From Streptomyces wedmorensis (GTDB lineage: Bacteria > Actinomycetota > Actinomycetes > Streptomycetales > Streptomycetaceae), in the NCBI RefSeq assembly GCF_000716445.1, contig NZ_JNWK01000017.1:1-64000 (forward strand): DNA of 64,000 nt. The letters run 5' to 3'. Both the position numbers and the translations under genes were made by a program. This document shows, one piece after another, positions 43,536 to 52,400 of this stretch. Below the pieces are notes generated by a model, which worked only from the letters and a program-made list of their open reading frames with translations, was not told where the DNA came from and did no database searches. Each line of letters opens with the position of its first letter. The first letter of the stretch is position 1.

Positions 43536-43564
43536 TAGATAACCGTGGATAACTGCGGATACAG
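43536..43564. promoter_or_regulatory. Repeated GGATA/GATAAC motifs before the GntR gene
   Basis: GTAGATAAC, GTGGATAAC and GCGGATACA lie about 11 bp apart, one per helical turn. They may be the GntR operator. They also resemble DnaA boxes (TTATCCAC on the other strand), but one locus of three imperfect copies is not an origin. Confidence 0.45.
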
Positions 43565-43646
43565 TGACGCCGGACACAGAAGCGCCCCCAGGGCGGCCGG
43601 GCAAGGGCCGCTCCCCAGGGGCTGACCGAAGAATGGAGCTTCGGAC

Positions 43647-44033
43647 ATGCAAGACCTTATCGCCGCGCTGCTCGCGTGGCTGCTGGGCGTACTCGCGCCC
43701 GGTTGCGGGCAGCGTCGGGCAGGCACGCCACCCCCCTTCCCGGCCTACGCCCGAGGGGTGGAAGAGTCCCGCCCCACTACCACCCCCGCCCGGCAGTCGC
43801 CGCGCGAGCGGATCGGTTCCCCCCAGGGGAGCACGACACATCCCAGGCCCCCGTACGGCCTCGCCGAGACGTTCGCCGGGGAGGACACGGCCCTCATCCG
43901 CCCCTACCTGATCGCGTGCGAGCGCCAAGAGGAGCGCGCACGCCAGCGGTGGCGGTGCGTCAGCCTCGTACTGGCGGCGGACTTCGGCATCGACCTGGAC
44001 ACCCGGGACGTGCACGCGGCGGGGGTGGCGTGA
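43647..44033 (+). CDS. Streptomyces-type small membrane-anchored protein
   Basis: 128 residues. MQDLIAALLAWLLGVLAPG is an N-terminal membrane anchor. A Pro/Arg/Ser-rich linker follows, then a conserved end, LIRPYLIACERQEERARQRW and LAADFGIDLDTRDVHAAGV. Similar proteins stand opposite small GntR genes in many Streptomyces; function unknown. GGAG precedes the ATG. The stop overlaps the next start (TGATGA). Confidence 0.75.
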   Translation: MQDLIAALLAWLLGVLAPGCGQRRAGTPPPFPAYARGVEESRPTTTPARQSPRERIGSPQGSTTHPRPPYGLAETFAGEDTALIRPYLIACERQEERARQRWRCVSLVLAADFGIDLDTRDVHAAGVA

Positions 44034-44248
44034 TGAGCGAGCCGACCCCTGGCGGGCCGCCGCGAAAGCCCGTCCGCATGTGCGTGCGCTGCGCCGTCGT
44101 CACGGACGCGCCCGTGCTCGTCTCCGAGGTGCACCAGAACTCCGGGCCCGGGTTCAACGTGTACGCGTGCCCGGAGTGCGCGCCGCACTTCCCGCCGATG
44201 CCCGATGTGCTTGACCTCCTCCAAGGAGGCGGCGGTCAGGCGTCGTAG
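44033..44248 (+). CDS. Small zinc-ribbon protein
   Basis: 71 residues with two Cys pairs, MCVRC and YACPEC, forming a probable zinc ribbon. Its start overlaps the stop of the upstream gene, so the two are coupled. Function unknown; probably works with the GntR/membrane-anchored pair. Confidence 0.78.
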   Translation: MSEPTPGGPPRKPVRMCVRCAVVTDAPVLVSEVHQNSGPGFNVYACPECAPHFPPMPDVLDLLQGGGGQAS

Positions 44249-44258
44249 CGCGGCAGGT

Positions 44259-44531
44259 CTACCCCTGCGCCGGCCGTCCCTTCGGCCGGCGCAGGCCTGC
44301 CTCGGTGAGGCGGCGCAGGAGCTCCTTGGAGCCGACCTCGATCGCGCCCCCCGCCACCGCGTCCGCGTAGCGGTCGGAGGGGATGTCGTAGTGGTCGCGC
44401 TCGAAGGCGCGGGGAGGGGCGCCGATGGACGCGGCGAAGGCGTGGAGCTCGTCGAAGGAGACGTCGCTGACGAGGTGGGACCACATGCGGCCATGGCCCG
44501 GCCACGTCGGCGGGTCGATGTAGAGGGTCAC
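44259..44531 (-). CDS. DUF4031-domain protein
   Basis: 90 residues with the DUF4031 core: LYIDPPTWPGHGRMWSHLVS, FERDHYDIPSDRYADAV and ELLRRL. The domain is widespread and uncharacterised. GTG start with GGAGGCC upstream. A 13-bp perfect hairpin lies within its last codons. Confidence 0.88.
   Translation of the reverse strand: MTLYIDPPTWPGHGRMWSHLVSDVSFDELHAFAASIGAPPRAFERDHYDIPSDRYADAVAGGAIEVGSKELLRRLTEAGLRRPKGRPAQG
44264..44295. terminator. Hairpin overlapping the DUF4031 gene end
   Basis: CCTGCGCCGGCCG and CGGCCGGCGCAGG, 13-bp perfect arms with a 6-base loop, just past the zinc-ribbon gene on the plus strand. It probably terminates that unit. Confidence 0.6.
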
Positions 44532-44553
44532 GCGGCGGCCTCCGTCGTGCGGT

Positions 44554-44910
44554 TCACTTCAGGGCCCCCACCGGCGCGACGACGACGCCCTGCTTGCCGC
44601 AGACCCAGTGCGGGTCGGGGCCGAGCTCGGGTTCGACGTCGAGGGCGTGGGGGTCGCCGGAGGAACAGACGGGACAGAGGGGCCAGCGTCCGTAGTGTTC
44701 GAGGAGCGCGTCCTGGACGTCCTGCGCGACGAGACCGGCGACGTACGTGAGGCCCTCGGGCCACTGCTCGACCCACCAGCGGCGGTGGGTCACCGAGTCC
44801 TCCACCATCGACACGACCTCGGCGGCGGCCACCTTCCGGGCCGCCAGGTCGGCCAGTACCAGCGCGCGGGCGGCGTGCAGCGCCTGCTCCACGGGGTCGA
44901 TGTCGTCCAT
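44554..44910 (-). CDS. Unknown protein with zinc-like Cys pair
   Basis: 118 residues. The N-terminal helical part reads ALHAARALVLADLAARK. It also contains WWVEQWPEGLTYVAGLVAQD, and a CPVC motif with a later Cys (HWVCGKQGVV). It resembles conserved Streptomyces hypotheticals. Located 22 bp upstream of DUF4031 on the same strand, so co-transcription is likely. Confidence 0.75.
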   Translation of the reverse strand: MDDIDPVEQALHAARALVLADLAARKVAAAEVVSMVEDSVTHRRWWVEQWPEGLTYVAGLVAQDVQDALLEHYGRWPLCPVCSSGDPHALDVEPELGPDPHWVCGKQGVVVAPVGALK

Positions 44911-45006
44911 GCACTCATTGTCACCCGGAGTGCCGGAAAGGACGAAGGTCCCGTCCGTTTCCGGGACCCCTGCGGGACCGAAGGGGTCTTGTCGGGCCAC
45001 CCGGCC

Positions 45007-45019
45007 GAAAGTATCTTTC
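45007..45019. promoter_or_regulatory. Palindrome GAAAGTATCTTTC at the regulator start
   Basis: Perfect 5-bp arms around TAT, overlapping a probable -10 (TATCTT) and 4 bases before the GTG. It is a likely autoregulatory operator for the RpiR-type protein. Confidence 0.6.
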
Positions 45020-45023
45020 AGAT

Positions 45024-45950
45024 GTGACCAATGACGTGAAGGAAAGTTTCACCAGCGACGCGCCCGCCTCGCCCCCCGCCCCCGCCGCGCTCGCCGCCAA
45101 GGTGCGCACCCTCGCCCCCTCCATGACCCGCTCCATGCAGCGGGTCGCCGAAGCCGTCGCCGGCGACCCGGCCGGCTGCGCCGCCCTCACGGTCACCGGC
45201 CTCGCCGAACTCACCGGCACCAGCGAGGCGACCGTCGTCCGCACCGCCCGCCTCCTCGGCTACCCCGGCTACCGCGACCTGCGCCTCGCCCTCGCCGGCC
45301 TCGCCGCCCAGCAGCAGTCCGGCCGCGCGCCCGCCGTCACCGCCGACATCGCCGTCGACGACCCGATCGCCGACGTCGTCGCCAAGCTCGCCCACGACGA
45401 ACAGCAGACCCTCGCCGACACCGCCGCCGGACTCGACACCGTCCAGCTCGGCGCCGCCGTCGCCGCCCTCTCCACCGCCCGCCGCGTCGACATCTACGGC
45501 GTCGGCGCCTCCGGCCTCGTCGCCCAGGACCTCGCGCAGAAACTCCTCCGCATCGGCCTCATCGCACACGCCCACAGCGACCCGCACCTCGCCGTCACCA
45601 ACGCCGTCCAGCTCCGCTCCGGCGACGTCGCCATCGCCATCACCCACTCCGGCTCCACCGGCGACGTCATAGAACCCCTCCGAGTGGCCTTCGACCACGG
45701 CGCGACGACCGTCGCGATCACCGGCCGCCCGGACGGGCCCGTCACCCAGTACGCCGACCACGTCCTCACCACCTCCACCGCCCGCGAGAGCGAACTGCGC
45801 CCCGCGGCCATGTCATCCCGCACCAGCCAACTCCTGGTCGTGGACTGCCTGTTCACCTGCGTCACCCAGCGCACGTACGAGACGGCGGCCCCTGCCCTCG
45901 CCGCCTCGTACGAAGCCCTCGCCCACCGCCATTCCCCCAGGACCCGCTGA
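45024..45950 (+). CDS. MurR/RpiR-family transcriptional regulator
   Basis: 308 residues. N-terminal RpiR helix-turn-helix (RSMQRVAEAVAGDPAGCA, TEATVV-like TSEATVVRTARLLGY), followed by a C-terminal SIS sugar-phosphate domain (RVDIYGVGASGLVAQDL, DVAIAITHSGSTGDVIEPL). It should sense MurNAc-6-phosphate or a related sugar phosphate and control murQ and the PTS gene downstream. Probably leaderless, with TATCTT 6 bases before the GTG. Confidence 0.92.
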   Translation: MTNDVKESFTSDAPASPPAPAALAAKVRTLAPSMTRSMQRVAEAVAGDPAGCAALTVTGLAELTGTSEATVVRTARLLGYPGYRDLRLALAGLAAQQQSGRAPAVTADIAVDDPIADVVAKLAHDEQQTLADTAAGLDTVQLGAAVAALSTARRVDIYGVGASGLVAQDLAQKLLRIGLIAHAHSDPHLAVTNAVQLRSGDVAIAITHSGSTGDVIEPLRVAFDHGATTVAITGRPDGPVTQYADHVLTTSTARESELRPAAMSSRTSQLLVVDCLFTCVTQRTYETAAPALAASYEALAHRHSPRTR

Positions 45951-46023
45951 AGCCCCCGTCAGCCGAGCGTCACACGTCGACGCCAACGCCGCCGACGACG
46001 TCCACGCACCGAAAGAGCCCCGC

Positions 46024-46962
46024 ATGTCCGCATCCGCGTACTCCGAACTCCGCGCCCAGCTCGCCACCCTCACCACCGAGGCGTTCCGGCCCGAACTCGC
46101 CGAGATCGACCGGCTCCCCACCCTGGACATCGCCCGCACCATGAACGGCGAGGACCAGACCGTCCCCGCCGCCGTCGCCCGCCAGCTCCCCGCCATCGCC
46201 GCCGCGATCGACGCCACCGCCGCACGCATGGCCCGCGGGGGACGACTGATCTACATGGGCGCGGGCACGGCCGGCCGCCTCGGCGTCCTCGACGCCAGCG
46301 AATGCCCGCCCACCTTCAACACCGACCCCGCCCAGGTCGTCGGCCTCATCGCGGGCGGCCCCTCCGCCATGGTCAAGGCCGTCGAAGGCGCCGAGGACTC
46401 CAAGGAACTCGCCGTCCAGGACCTCACCGATCTCGGCCTCACCGCCGACGACACCGTCGTCGGCATCTCCGCCTCCGGCCGCACCCCGTACGCCATCGGC
46501 GCCGTCGAACACGCCCGTACCCTCGGCGCGCTCACCATCGGCCTCTCCTGCAACGCGGACAGCGCCCTCGCCGCCGCCGCCGAACACGGCATCGAAGTCG
46601 TCCCCGGCCCCGAACTCCTCACCGGCTCCACCCGCCTCAAGGCCGGCACCGCCCAGAAGCTCGTCCTCAACATGATCTCGACGATCACCATGATCCGCCT
46701 CGGCAAGACCTACGGAAACCTCATGGTCGACGTCCGCGCCTCCAACGAGAAGCTCCAGGCCCGCTCCCGGCGCATCGTCGCCCTGGCCACCGGCGCGCCG
46801 GACGAGCAGATCGAGACGGCCCTCACCGCCGCCGACGGCGAGGTGAAGAACGCGATCCTCATGCTCCTCGCCGACATCGACGCCCCCACGGCCGCCCGCC
46901 GCCTCACGGACTCCCGAGGCCACCTGCGCGCGGCGCTGCACGCGACCGAGCCCACCGCGTAA
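46024..46962 (+). CDS. murQ: N-acetylmuramic acid 6-phosphate etherase
   Basis: 312 residues, a SIS-domain etherase of normal length. RLIYMGAGTAGRLGVLDASE and ECPPTF mark the MurQ active-site region, and VVGISASGRTPYAIGAVEHA the second SIS strand. It cleaves MurNAc-6-P to GlcNAc-6-P and lactate in cell-wall sugar salvage. It follows the RpiR regulator and precedes the PTS permease. Confidence 0.95.
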   Translation: MSASAYSELRAQLATLTTEAFRPELAEIDRLPTLDIARTMNGEDQTVPAAVARQLPAIAAAIDATAARMARGGRLIYMGAGTAGRLGVLDASECPPTFNTDPAQVVGLIAGGPSAMVKAVEGAEDSKELAVQDLTDLGLTADDTVVGISASGRTPYAIGAVEHARTLGALTIGLSCNADSALAAAAEHGIEVVPGPELLTGSTRLKAGTAQKLVLNMISTITMIRLGKTYGNLMVDVRASNEKLQARSRRIVALATGAPDEQIETALTAADGEVKNAILMLLADIDAPTAARRLTDSRGHLRAALHATEPTA

Positions 46963-47015
46963 CCGCGTATCCCCCACACACAGCAAGGCCCCCTCACAGC
47001 AAGGCCCACCGCACC

Positions 47016-48512
47016 ATGAGCACAGACGACAAGAACCGCGCCATCGCCGCCGCGATCCTCCCCCTCGTCGGCGGCGCCGAGAACATCAGCACCGTGGCCC
47101 ACTGCATGACCCGCCTCCGGCTGGGCCTGCGGGACCGCTCGCTCGTCCAGGACGAGGCCCTCAAGGCCCTGCCGTCCGTGATGGGCGTGGTGGAGGACGA
47201 CACGTACCAGATCGTCCTCGGCCCGGGCACGGTCGCCCGCGTGACGCCGGAGTTCGAGGCGCTGGTGGCCGAGACGGCCCCCCAGCACACCGCGGAAGAA
47301 CTCGCGGACCGGGGCGCGGCCCTCAAGGCGGCCCAGAAGGCGAAGAACGCCACCCCGTTCAAGCTCTTCCTCCGCCGGATCGCGAACATCTTCGTCCCGC
47401 TGATCCCCGCCCTCATCGGCTGCGGCATCATCGCCGGCCTCAACGGCCTGCTGATCAACCTCGGTTGGCTGCCGGGCGTCACCCCCGCCCTCGCCGCCAT
47501 CGCGAGCGGCTTCATGGCGCTCATCGCGGTCTTCGTCGGCTACAACACGGCGAAGGAGTTCGGCGGTACGGCGATCCTCGGCGGCGCGGTCGCGGCGATC
47601 ATCGTGTTCCCCGGCGTCGCCAAGATCGACGCCTTCGGCCAGACGCTCTCCCCCGGCCAGGGCGGCGTCCTCGGCGCGCTCGGCGCGGCCGTCCTCGCGG
47701 TGTACGTCGAGAAGTGGTGCCGCCGCTGGGTGCCGGAGTCCCTCGACGTCCTGGTCACCCCGACCCTGACGGTCCTGATCTCCGGCCTGGTCACCATCTT
47801 CGGCCTGATGTTCGTGGCCGGCGAGATCTCCCAGGCCATCGGCGACTTCGCCAACTGGCTCCTCGCGAACGCGGGCGCCGGCGCGGGCCTCCTCCTCGGC
47901 GGCCTGTTCCTCCCCCTCGTCATGCTCGGCCTCCACCAGGCCCTCATCCCCATCCACACCACCCTCATCGAGCAGCAGGGCTACACCGTCCTCCTCCCCA
48001 TCCTCGCGATGGCGGGCGCGGGCCAGGTCGGCGCCGCCATGGCCGTCTACCTCAAGCTCCCCCGCAACGGCTCCCTCCGCCGCACCATCAAGTCCGCCCT
48101 CCCCGCCGGCTTCCTCGGCGTCGGCGAACCCCTCATCTACGGCGTCTCCCTCCCCCTCGGCCGCCCCTTCGTCACGGCCTGCGTCGGCGGCGCCTTCGGC
48201 GGCGGCTTCATCGGCCTCTTCTCCATGCTCGGCACCACCGTCGGCTCCACCGCCATCGGCCCCTCCGGCTGGGCCCTCTTCCCCCTCCTCAACGGCAACC
48301 ACAGCCTCGGCGAGACGATCACCATCTACGCCGGCGGCCTGCTGGTCGGCTACCTGGTCGGCTTCGTCGCCACGTACTTCTGGGGCTTCAGCCAGGAGCT
48401 CCTGGAGGAGTTCAACGTGGAGACGGAGGCCCTGGAGACCACGGTCACGGCCGGCGACGGCGCCCCCGCACCGGCCCCGACCAGCCCGGAACCGGAACCG
48501 GCGAAGGTCTGA
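47016..48512 (+). CDS. murP: PTS EIIBC permease, MurNAc type
   Basis: 498 residues. An EIIB domain with the phosphorylated Cys30 (VAHCMTRLRL) is fused to an EIIC domain with about ten membrane segments (GLHQALIPIH, FLGVGEPLIYGVSLPL). There is no EIIA, so it would use a separate EIIA-Glc (Crr) protein. Context with murQ and the MurR-like regulator indicates MurNAc uptake with phosphorylation. The ribosome site is weak, and the gene is read in one operon with murQ. Confidence 0.9.
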   Translation: MSTDDKNRAIAAAILPLVGGAENISTVAHCMTRLRLGLRDRSLVQDEALKALPSVMGVVEDDTYQIVLGPGTVARVTPEFEALVAETAPQHTAEELADRGAALKAAQKAKNATPFKLFLRRIANIFVPLIPALIGCGIIAGLNGLLINLGWLPGVTPALAAIASGFMALIAVFVGYNTAKEFGGTAILGGAVAAIIVFPGVAKIDAFGQTLSPGQGGVLGALGAAVLAVYVEKWCRRWVPESLDVLVTPTLTVLISGLVTIFGLMFVAGEISQAIGDFANWLLANAGAGAGLLLGGLFLPLVMLGLHQALIPIHTTLIEQQGYTVLLPILAMAGAGQVGAAMAVYLKLPRNGSLRRTIKSALPAGFLGVGEPLIYGVSLPLGRPFVTACVGGAFGGGFIGLFSMLGTTVGSTAIGPSGWALFPLLNGNHSLGETITIYAGGLLVGYLVGFVATYFWGFSQELLEEFNVETEALETTVTAGDGAPAPAPTSPEPEPAKV

Positions 48513-48532
48513 TCCCGTCAAGGGTGAAACCC

Positions 48533-48568
48533 CCGAGGCCCCTCCGTGTACACGGAGGGGCCTCGGGC
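48533..48568. terminator. Strong terminator after the mur operon
   Basis: 17-bp perfect arms (CCCGAGGCCCCTCCGTG and complement) with a 2-base loop, 20 bp past the PTS stop and facing a convergent gene. Confidence 0.85.
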
Positions 48569-48580
48569 TTACCGGAAGTC

Positions 48581-49360
48581 TCAGTGCGGCAGGTCCTCGC
48601 TGAATGCGGATGGCGGCAGTTGCGGCGCATCAGCAATCCCAGCGCGCTCCAGCCAGCGCGCAACCTCATCGCCATGGGCTCCGAAACTCGTCGCGCGAGC
48701 AACGGCCTCAGCCGCCTCAGGAGCCTGCTCCCCGTCACGACAGATCAATTGCAGCGGCCACACGGGGAATCCGCCTGATCCGCTGTCGAACGCTACCCAG
48801 TTCCACGGCGCCGAGTACGTCCACATTCGACCCTCGCGGTCGGCCACTTCATCACCGTCCCACAAGAACTCATAGGGACGGTAAACGAGTTCCGACTGGA
48901 TGGGCTCATCCCCGTCCGGGTCGAGAGTGAAGCCGATTTCCTCAGCAGAAGGCGGGATTCGCACACCGTGAGCAACGAGAGATACGTAGACGTGAGGCCG
49001 GGGAAGCCAGCCGACATCCAGAGGATCCGAAAATTTGGCCACATGAACGACGTAGGCAAGCATACCAGGAATGCCGACTTCGCAAACGCTGTGCCGGTCG
49101 AATGAATCATTTGGCGACGTCACCCGGAACGGCTCATTATGCCAGTCGGGAACATCCGGAGTGCGCGGGATGGAACGCAACCCGTTCCACTGCATCAGCG
49201 AATCCGGATCAATTTCGTTCCACGGCCATCGAACCGATACGTACCGAGAGGAAAGATCCGAGACCACAGCCTCTCGGGGAGGGCAGCTGAGAGACACGAT
49301 GTCTCCGGTGCGGACACGAGCAAGCGCGCCAGCGCTGCCACGGTCGGAGGCTTCACCCAT
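48581..49360 (-). CDS. Probable immunity protein of the RHS-deaminase toxin
   Basis: 259 residues (ATG at 49360 with GGAAAGGA 7 bases upstream; TTG at 49381 in frame). It is acidic, without signal peptide: VRTGDIVSLSCPPREAVVSD, WNEIDPDSLMQWNGLRSI, VYVSLVAHGVRIPPSAEEIG. The gene is AT-richer and uses less biased codons than its neighbours, like the toxin tip next to it. It lies directly downstream of the toxin gene on the same strand but has its own promoter. No family was recognised. Confidence 0.78.
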   Translation of the reverse strand: MGEASDRGSAGALARVRTGDIVSLSCPPREAVVSDLSSRYVSVRWPWNEIDPDSLMQWNGLRSIPRTPDVPDWHNEPFRVTSPNDSFDRHSVCEVGIPGMLAYVVHVAKFSDPLDVGWLPRPHVYVSLVAHGVRIPPSAEEIGFTLDPDGDEPIQSELVYRPYEFLWDGDEVADREGRMWTYSAPWNWVAFDSGSGGFPVWPLQLICRDGEQAPEAAEAVARATSFGAHGDEVARWLERAGIADAPQLPPSAFSEDLPH

Positions 49361-49399
49361 GAGCCAGTCCTTTCCGGTCAATGAAATCTCTATACGTCC

Positions 49400-49428
49400 T
49401 CAATACTGCATTTAAATCGAACAGTCAA
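49400..49428 (-). promoter_or_regulatory. Promoter of the immunity candidate
   Basis: TTGACT, 17-base spacer, TATTGA on the minus strand, just after the toxin terminator. It would let immunity be expressed without the toxin. Confidence 0.55.
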
Positions 49429-49434
49429 CAACAG

Positions 49435-49467
49435 AAACGGCCCGCCAGATCACCTGGCGGGCCGTTT
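49435..49467 (-). terminator. Terminator of the RHS toxin gene
   Basis: AAACGGCCCGCCAG and CTGGCGGGCCGTTT, 14-bp perfect arms with a 5-base loop, 19 bp past the toxin stop. Confidence 0.8.
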
Positions 49468-49486
49468 ACCTAATCACAAGACCTGA

Positions 49487-52400
49487 TCATGGCCAGCGCA
49501 TGCTGCGGACACGATGAGTCGTTTGCCCGTTACCGGGGCGAACTTCCCCGAAAGGTGCTCCTCCGCTCGCGAATATCAGGACACCGCATATCGCGCGGCA
49601 GATATTTCGCGAAGCTCCACCCTGGATAGGCCTACCGCTGAGTAGCATGGCACCCAAGATAACCCGCTGCTCGGCATGCAGATTGCCAGGTACAAGGTCC
49701 GGGGTTACATGGAACTCATCATCTGCGAGGGCAGTGATCTGTGCCGGGGTCAACCCGCCATCACCATTTCCTGCCACGAGCCTCGTCACACCGGCTCCCG
49801 GGATGTCAACGTCCAGGACGGCGGTCGTGTGAATGTCGAAGTTCGCCTGCCCCGGTTCGGATTCGTTGATTTCACTCGCCCGGGCAGCCTGCGGCTCATT
49901 GCAGTTGTGGACCAGGACCGGCGTGACCGCCGCCAGCACGTAGTACGTGTGCAGGTCGCTGACGGTCAGGTTGTGGACCGTGGCCGACTGGGCGGTCCAG
50001 CGTTCGATCGAGGTGATCTGGACGTGGGTGCCGGTGCCGGTCTGGAGCCACTGGCCTGAGGTGAGGTCGGTGGCGTCGATCCAGCGGGAGAGGGCGGGGA
50101 CCCAGAAGGGGTGGCCGTCGGTCGCGGTGAGCTGGGCCGTCTTCGAGCCGGACGGGCCGTCGGTGTCAATGGTGACCTTGACGAGGTGCTTGACGCCCTG
50201 GCCCTTGATCTCCGCGGTGACCGTCTCGACGCGGGTCTCGCCGGTCTTGGGGTCGGTGGCGAGGACCTTGTCGCCGGCCTTGACCTGTTCGATCGGCTTG
50301 GTGGAGCCGTCGGCCATCAGGACCTTGGTGCCCGGGACGAAGCTGTTGTCCGCGGTGGAGCAGGAACCGCCGCTCGACCCGCCGTTGCTGCGCGACGAGC
50401 CGCCGTTGGAGCCGCCGGCCTTGGTGGTGCTGACCTTGCCGGAGCCGCCGGACTTGCCGCCGCCCTTGCCGGAGCCGCCAGCGGACGAGGCCTTCGGGGC
50501 TGCCTTGGCCTGGGCCTGCTTCTGGACGGGGTTGCCGGTTTTCTTTGTCTTCTGGACGGCTGCGTCGCTGATTTTCTTGGCTTGGTCGGCGGCTTTCTTC
50601 TTGGCCGCCTGGGCGGCCTTCTTGGCCCGTTCGATCGCCGCCTTCTTGGCCTTGAGGGCTGCGGCCTCGGCGGCCTTGGCGGCCTTGAGGACGATCTCGG
50701 CGGCCTTCTTGGCGGCCTTGAAGGCCTGGATCGCGTCGATCGTGCGGTCGATGGCCCGGAGGACGGACGGGATCTTGCCGATCTTGCCCCAGGGGATGGC
50801 GTCGATGATGAGGCTGCCGCACGACCACATGTCGCCGCCGAAGCAGGCCATGGCGTCGTTGATGCCGATGAAGTCCTTGAGGGTCTCCCAGGCGATCGAG
50901 AGGATCACGGAGCTCAGGGACTTGCCCATGGTGGCCTGGGCCTGGGCGACTTCGGCGGCGCTGAGGCCGGCGCCGGCGAGGGCGGCGGCCTTCTCCGAGG
51001 CGGTGAGGGAGATGGCCAGTCCGGTCGGGTCCGAGTGGGTGACCGGGTTGTTGTGGGCGTAGGCGTAGCCGTTGGACTGTTGGGGGTCGGTGAGGTCGAC
51101 GATGGGGTCGGCGGACAGGAAGCGTCCGACGACGGGGTCGTAGAGGCGTGCGCCGAGGGGGGTGAAGCCGGAGGCGTCGTCGTTGGTGGCGCCGAGGAAT
51201 CCCTTGTGGGTCTGCATGCCGATGCTGGTGGTCGCCGCGGCGCGCTGGTTGCCGAAGGGGTCCTGCTTGCGGATGCGGACCGACTGATCGCCGTTGAGCT
51301 CGACCTCGGCATAGGGGGTGCCTTGGTGGTCCATCGTGATGGCGACCAGCCAGGAGGCGGCGGAGCCGTAGGCGAAGCGCATGACCGCGCCGCCCGGAGC
51401 GGAGTACGTGCGCTGGGTGTTGATCAGCGCACCGCCCTTCTGGACCGTTACCTCGGCCTCGCCCAGGTGCAGGGTGGCCTGCTTGCCCTTGATGGTGAGG
51501 AGTCGGCTGCCGCCGGGGCCGTAGATGTGACGGGTGTCGTTCTGCGGAGCCCATTGCTGAGCCGCGGCGGTACCGTTGCAGGTCGCCAGCACGATCGCCG
51601 TACCGCTCGCGGTGGCCGCGTCCTTGACCGCGACGCACAGGCCCGACACGACATGTGTCAGCTGCCCTGCGGCGTTCCGCTTCAGCTGCTGCGCCGCGGT
51701 ACCGGAGCAAGGTTGGATCTGCACCGCAGAACCCACCGCGTTCGCCGCCGGCTGGAGACACCAGGTGTCGTACACCGCCAGCGAGCCCAGATTCGGGTCG
51801 GCCTGATTCGGTCCGGGGGTGAAACGAAGCTTCTGCGCCGCTGTGTCGTTGCAGCCGTACAACTGGAGCGGCTGGCCTGCGGCCGCCAAGCCTGACTTGA
51901 GGTCGAGACACTTGTCCGCGAGCCCCAGATACGGGGTCTTGCCTCCGGTGCCCTGGCCGGTGATGCGGTCGACCTGGCCGTCGTACGTCCAGCTCAGCGA
52001 CTGGCTGTCGCCGGTCATGGGGTCGGTGATGGTCTTGGTCTCACCGGTGAGCTCGTAGAGACGCTCGGTCTCGGCCTTCACCGCCGCGCCGGCAGGCGTC
52101 TTGTACGCCTTCGACACCTTGGTCAGGGTGTGCGGCTGGGAGCCGTCCGCCTTGCCGTAGGCGTAGGTGGTGACGGCGTCCTTCGTGGTGTCGCCGGTGA
52201 AGTCCTTCTCGGTCAGCTTCTTGCGGTTGCCGAGGAGGTCGTACTCGTACTCCTGCCAGTAGCCGGAGCCGAGGGTCTTGCCGGTGCCGGGTGTGGCGTT
52301 GATCGACCCGTCGGTGTTCGTCGGGCCGGTGGAGCACGTGGTGTTCTTGTCGGTCCAGGCCTTCGTCAGCTGGCCCAGCGGGTCGTACGAGAAGCACTGC

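Noticed and set aside
43536..43564. DnaA-box-like cluster as a replication origin
   Set aside because: Only three imperfect motifs and no rep gene or AT-rich unwinding region; a GntR operator is more likely.
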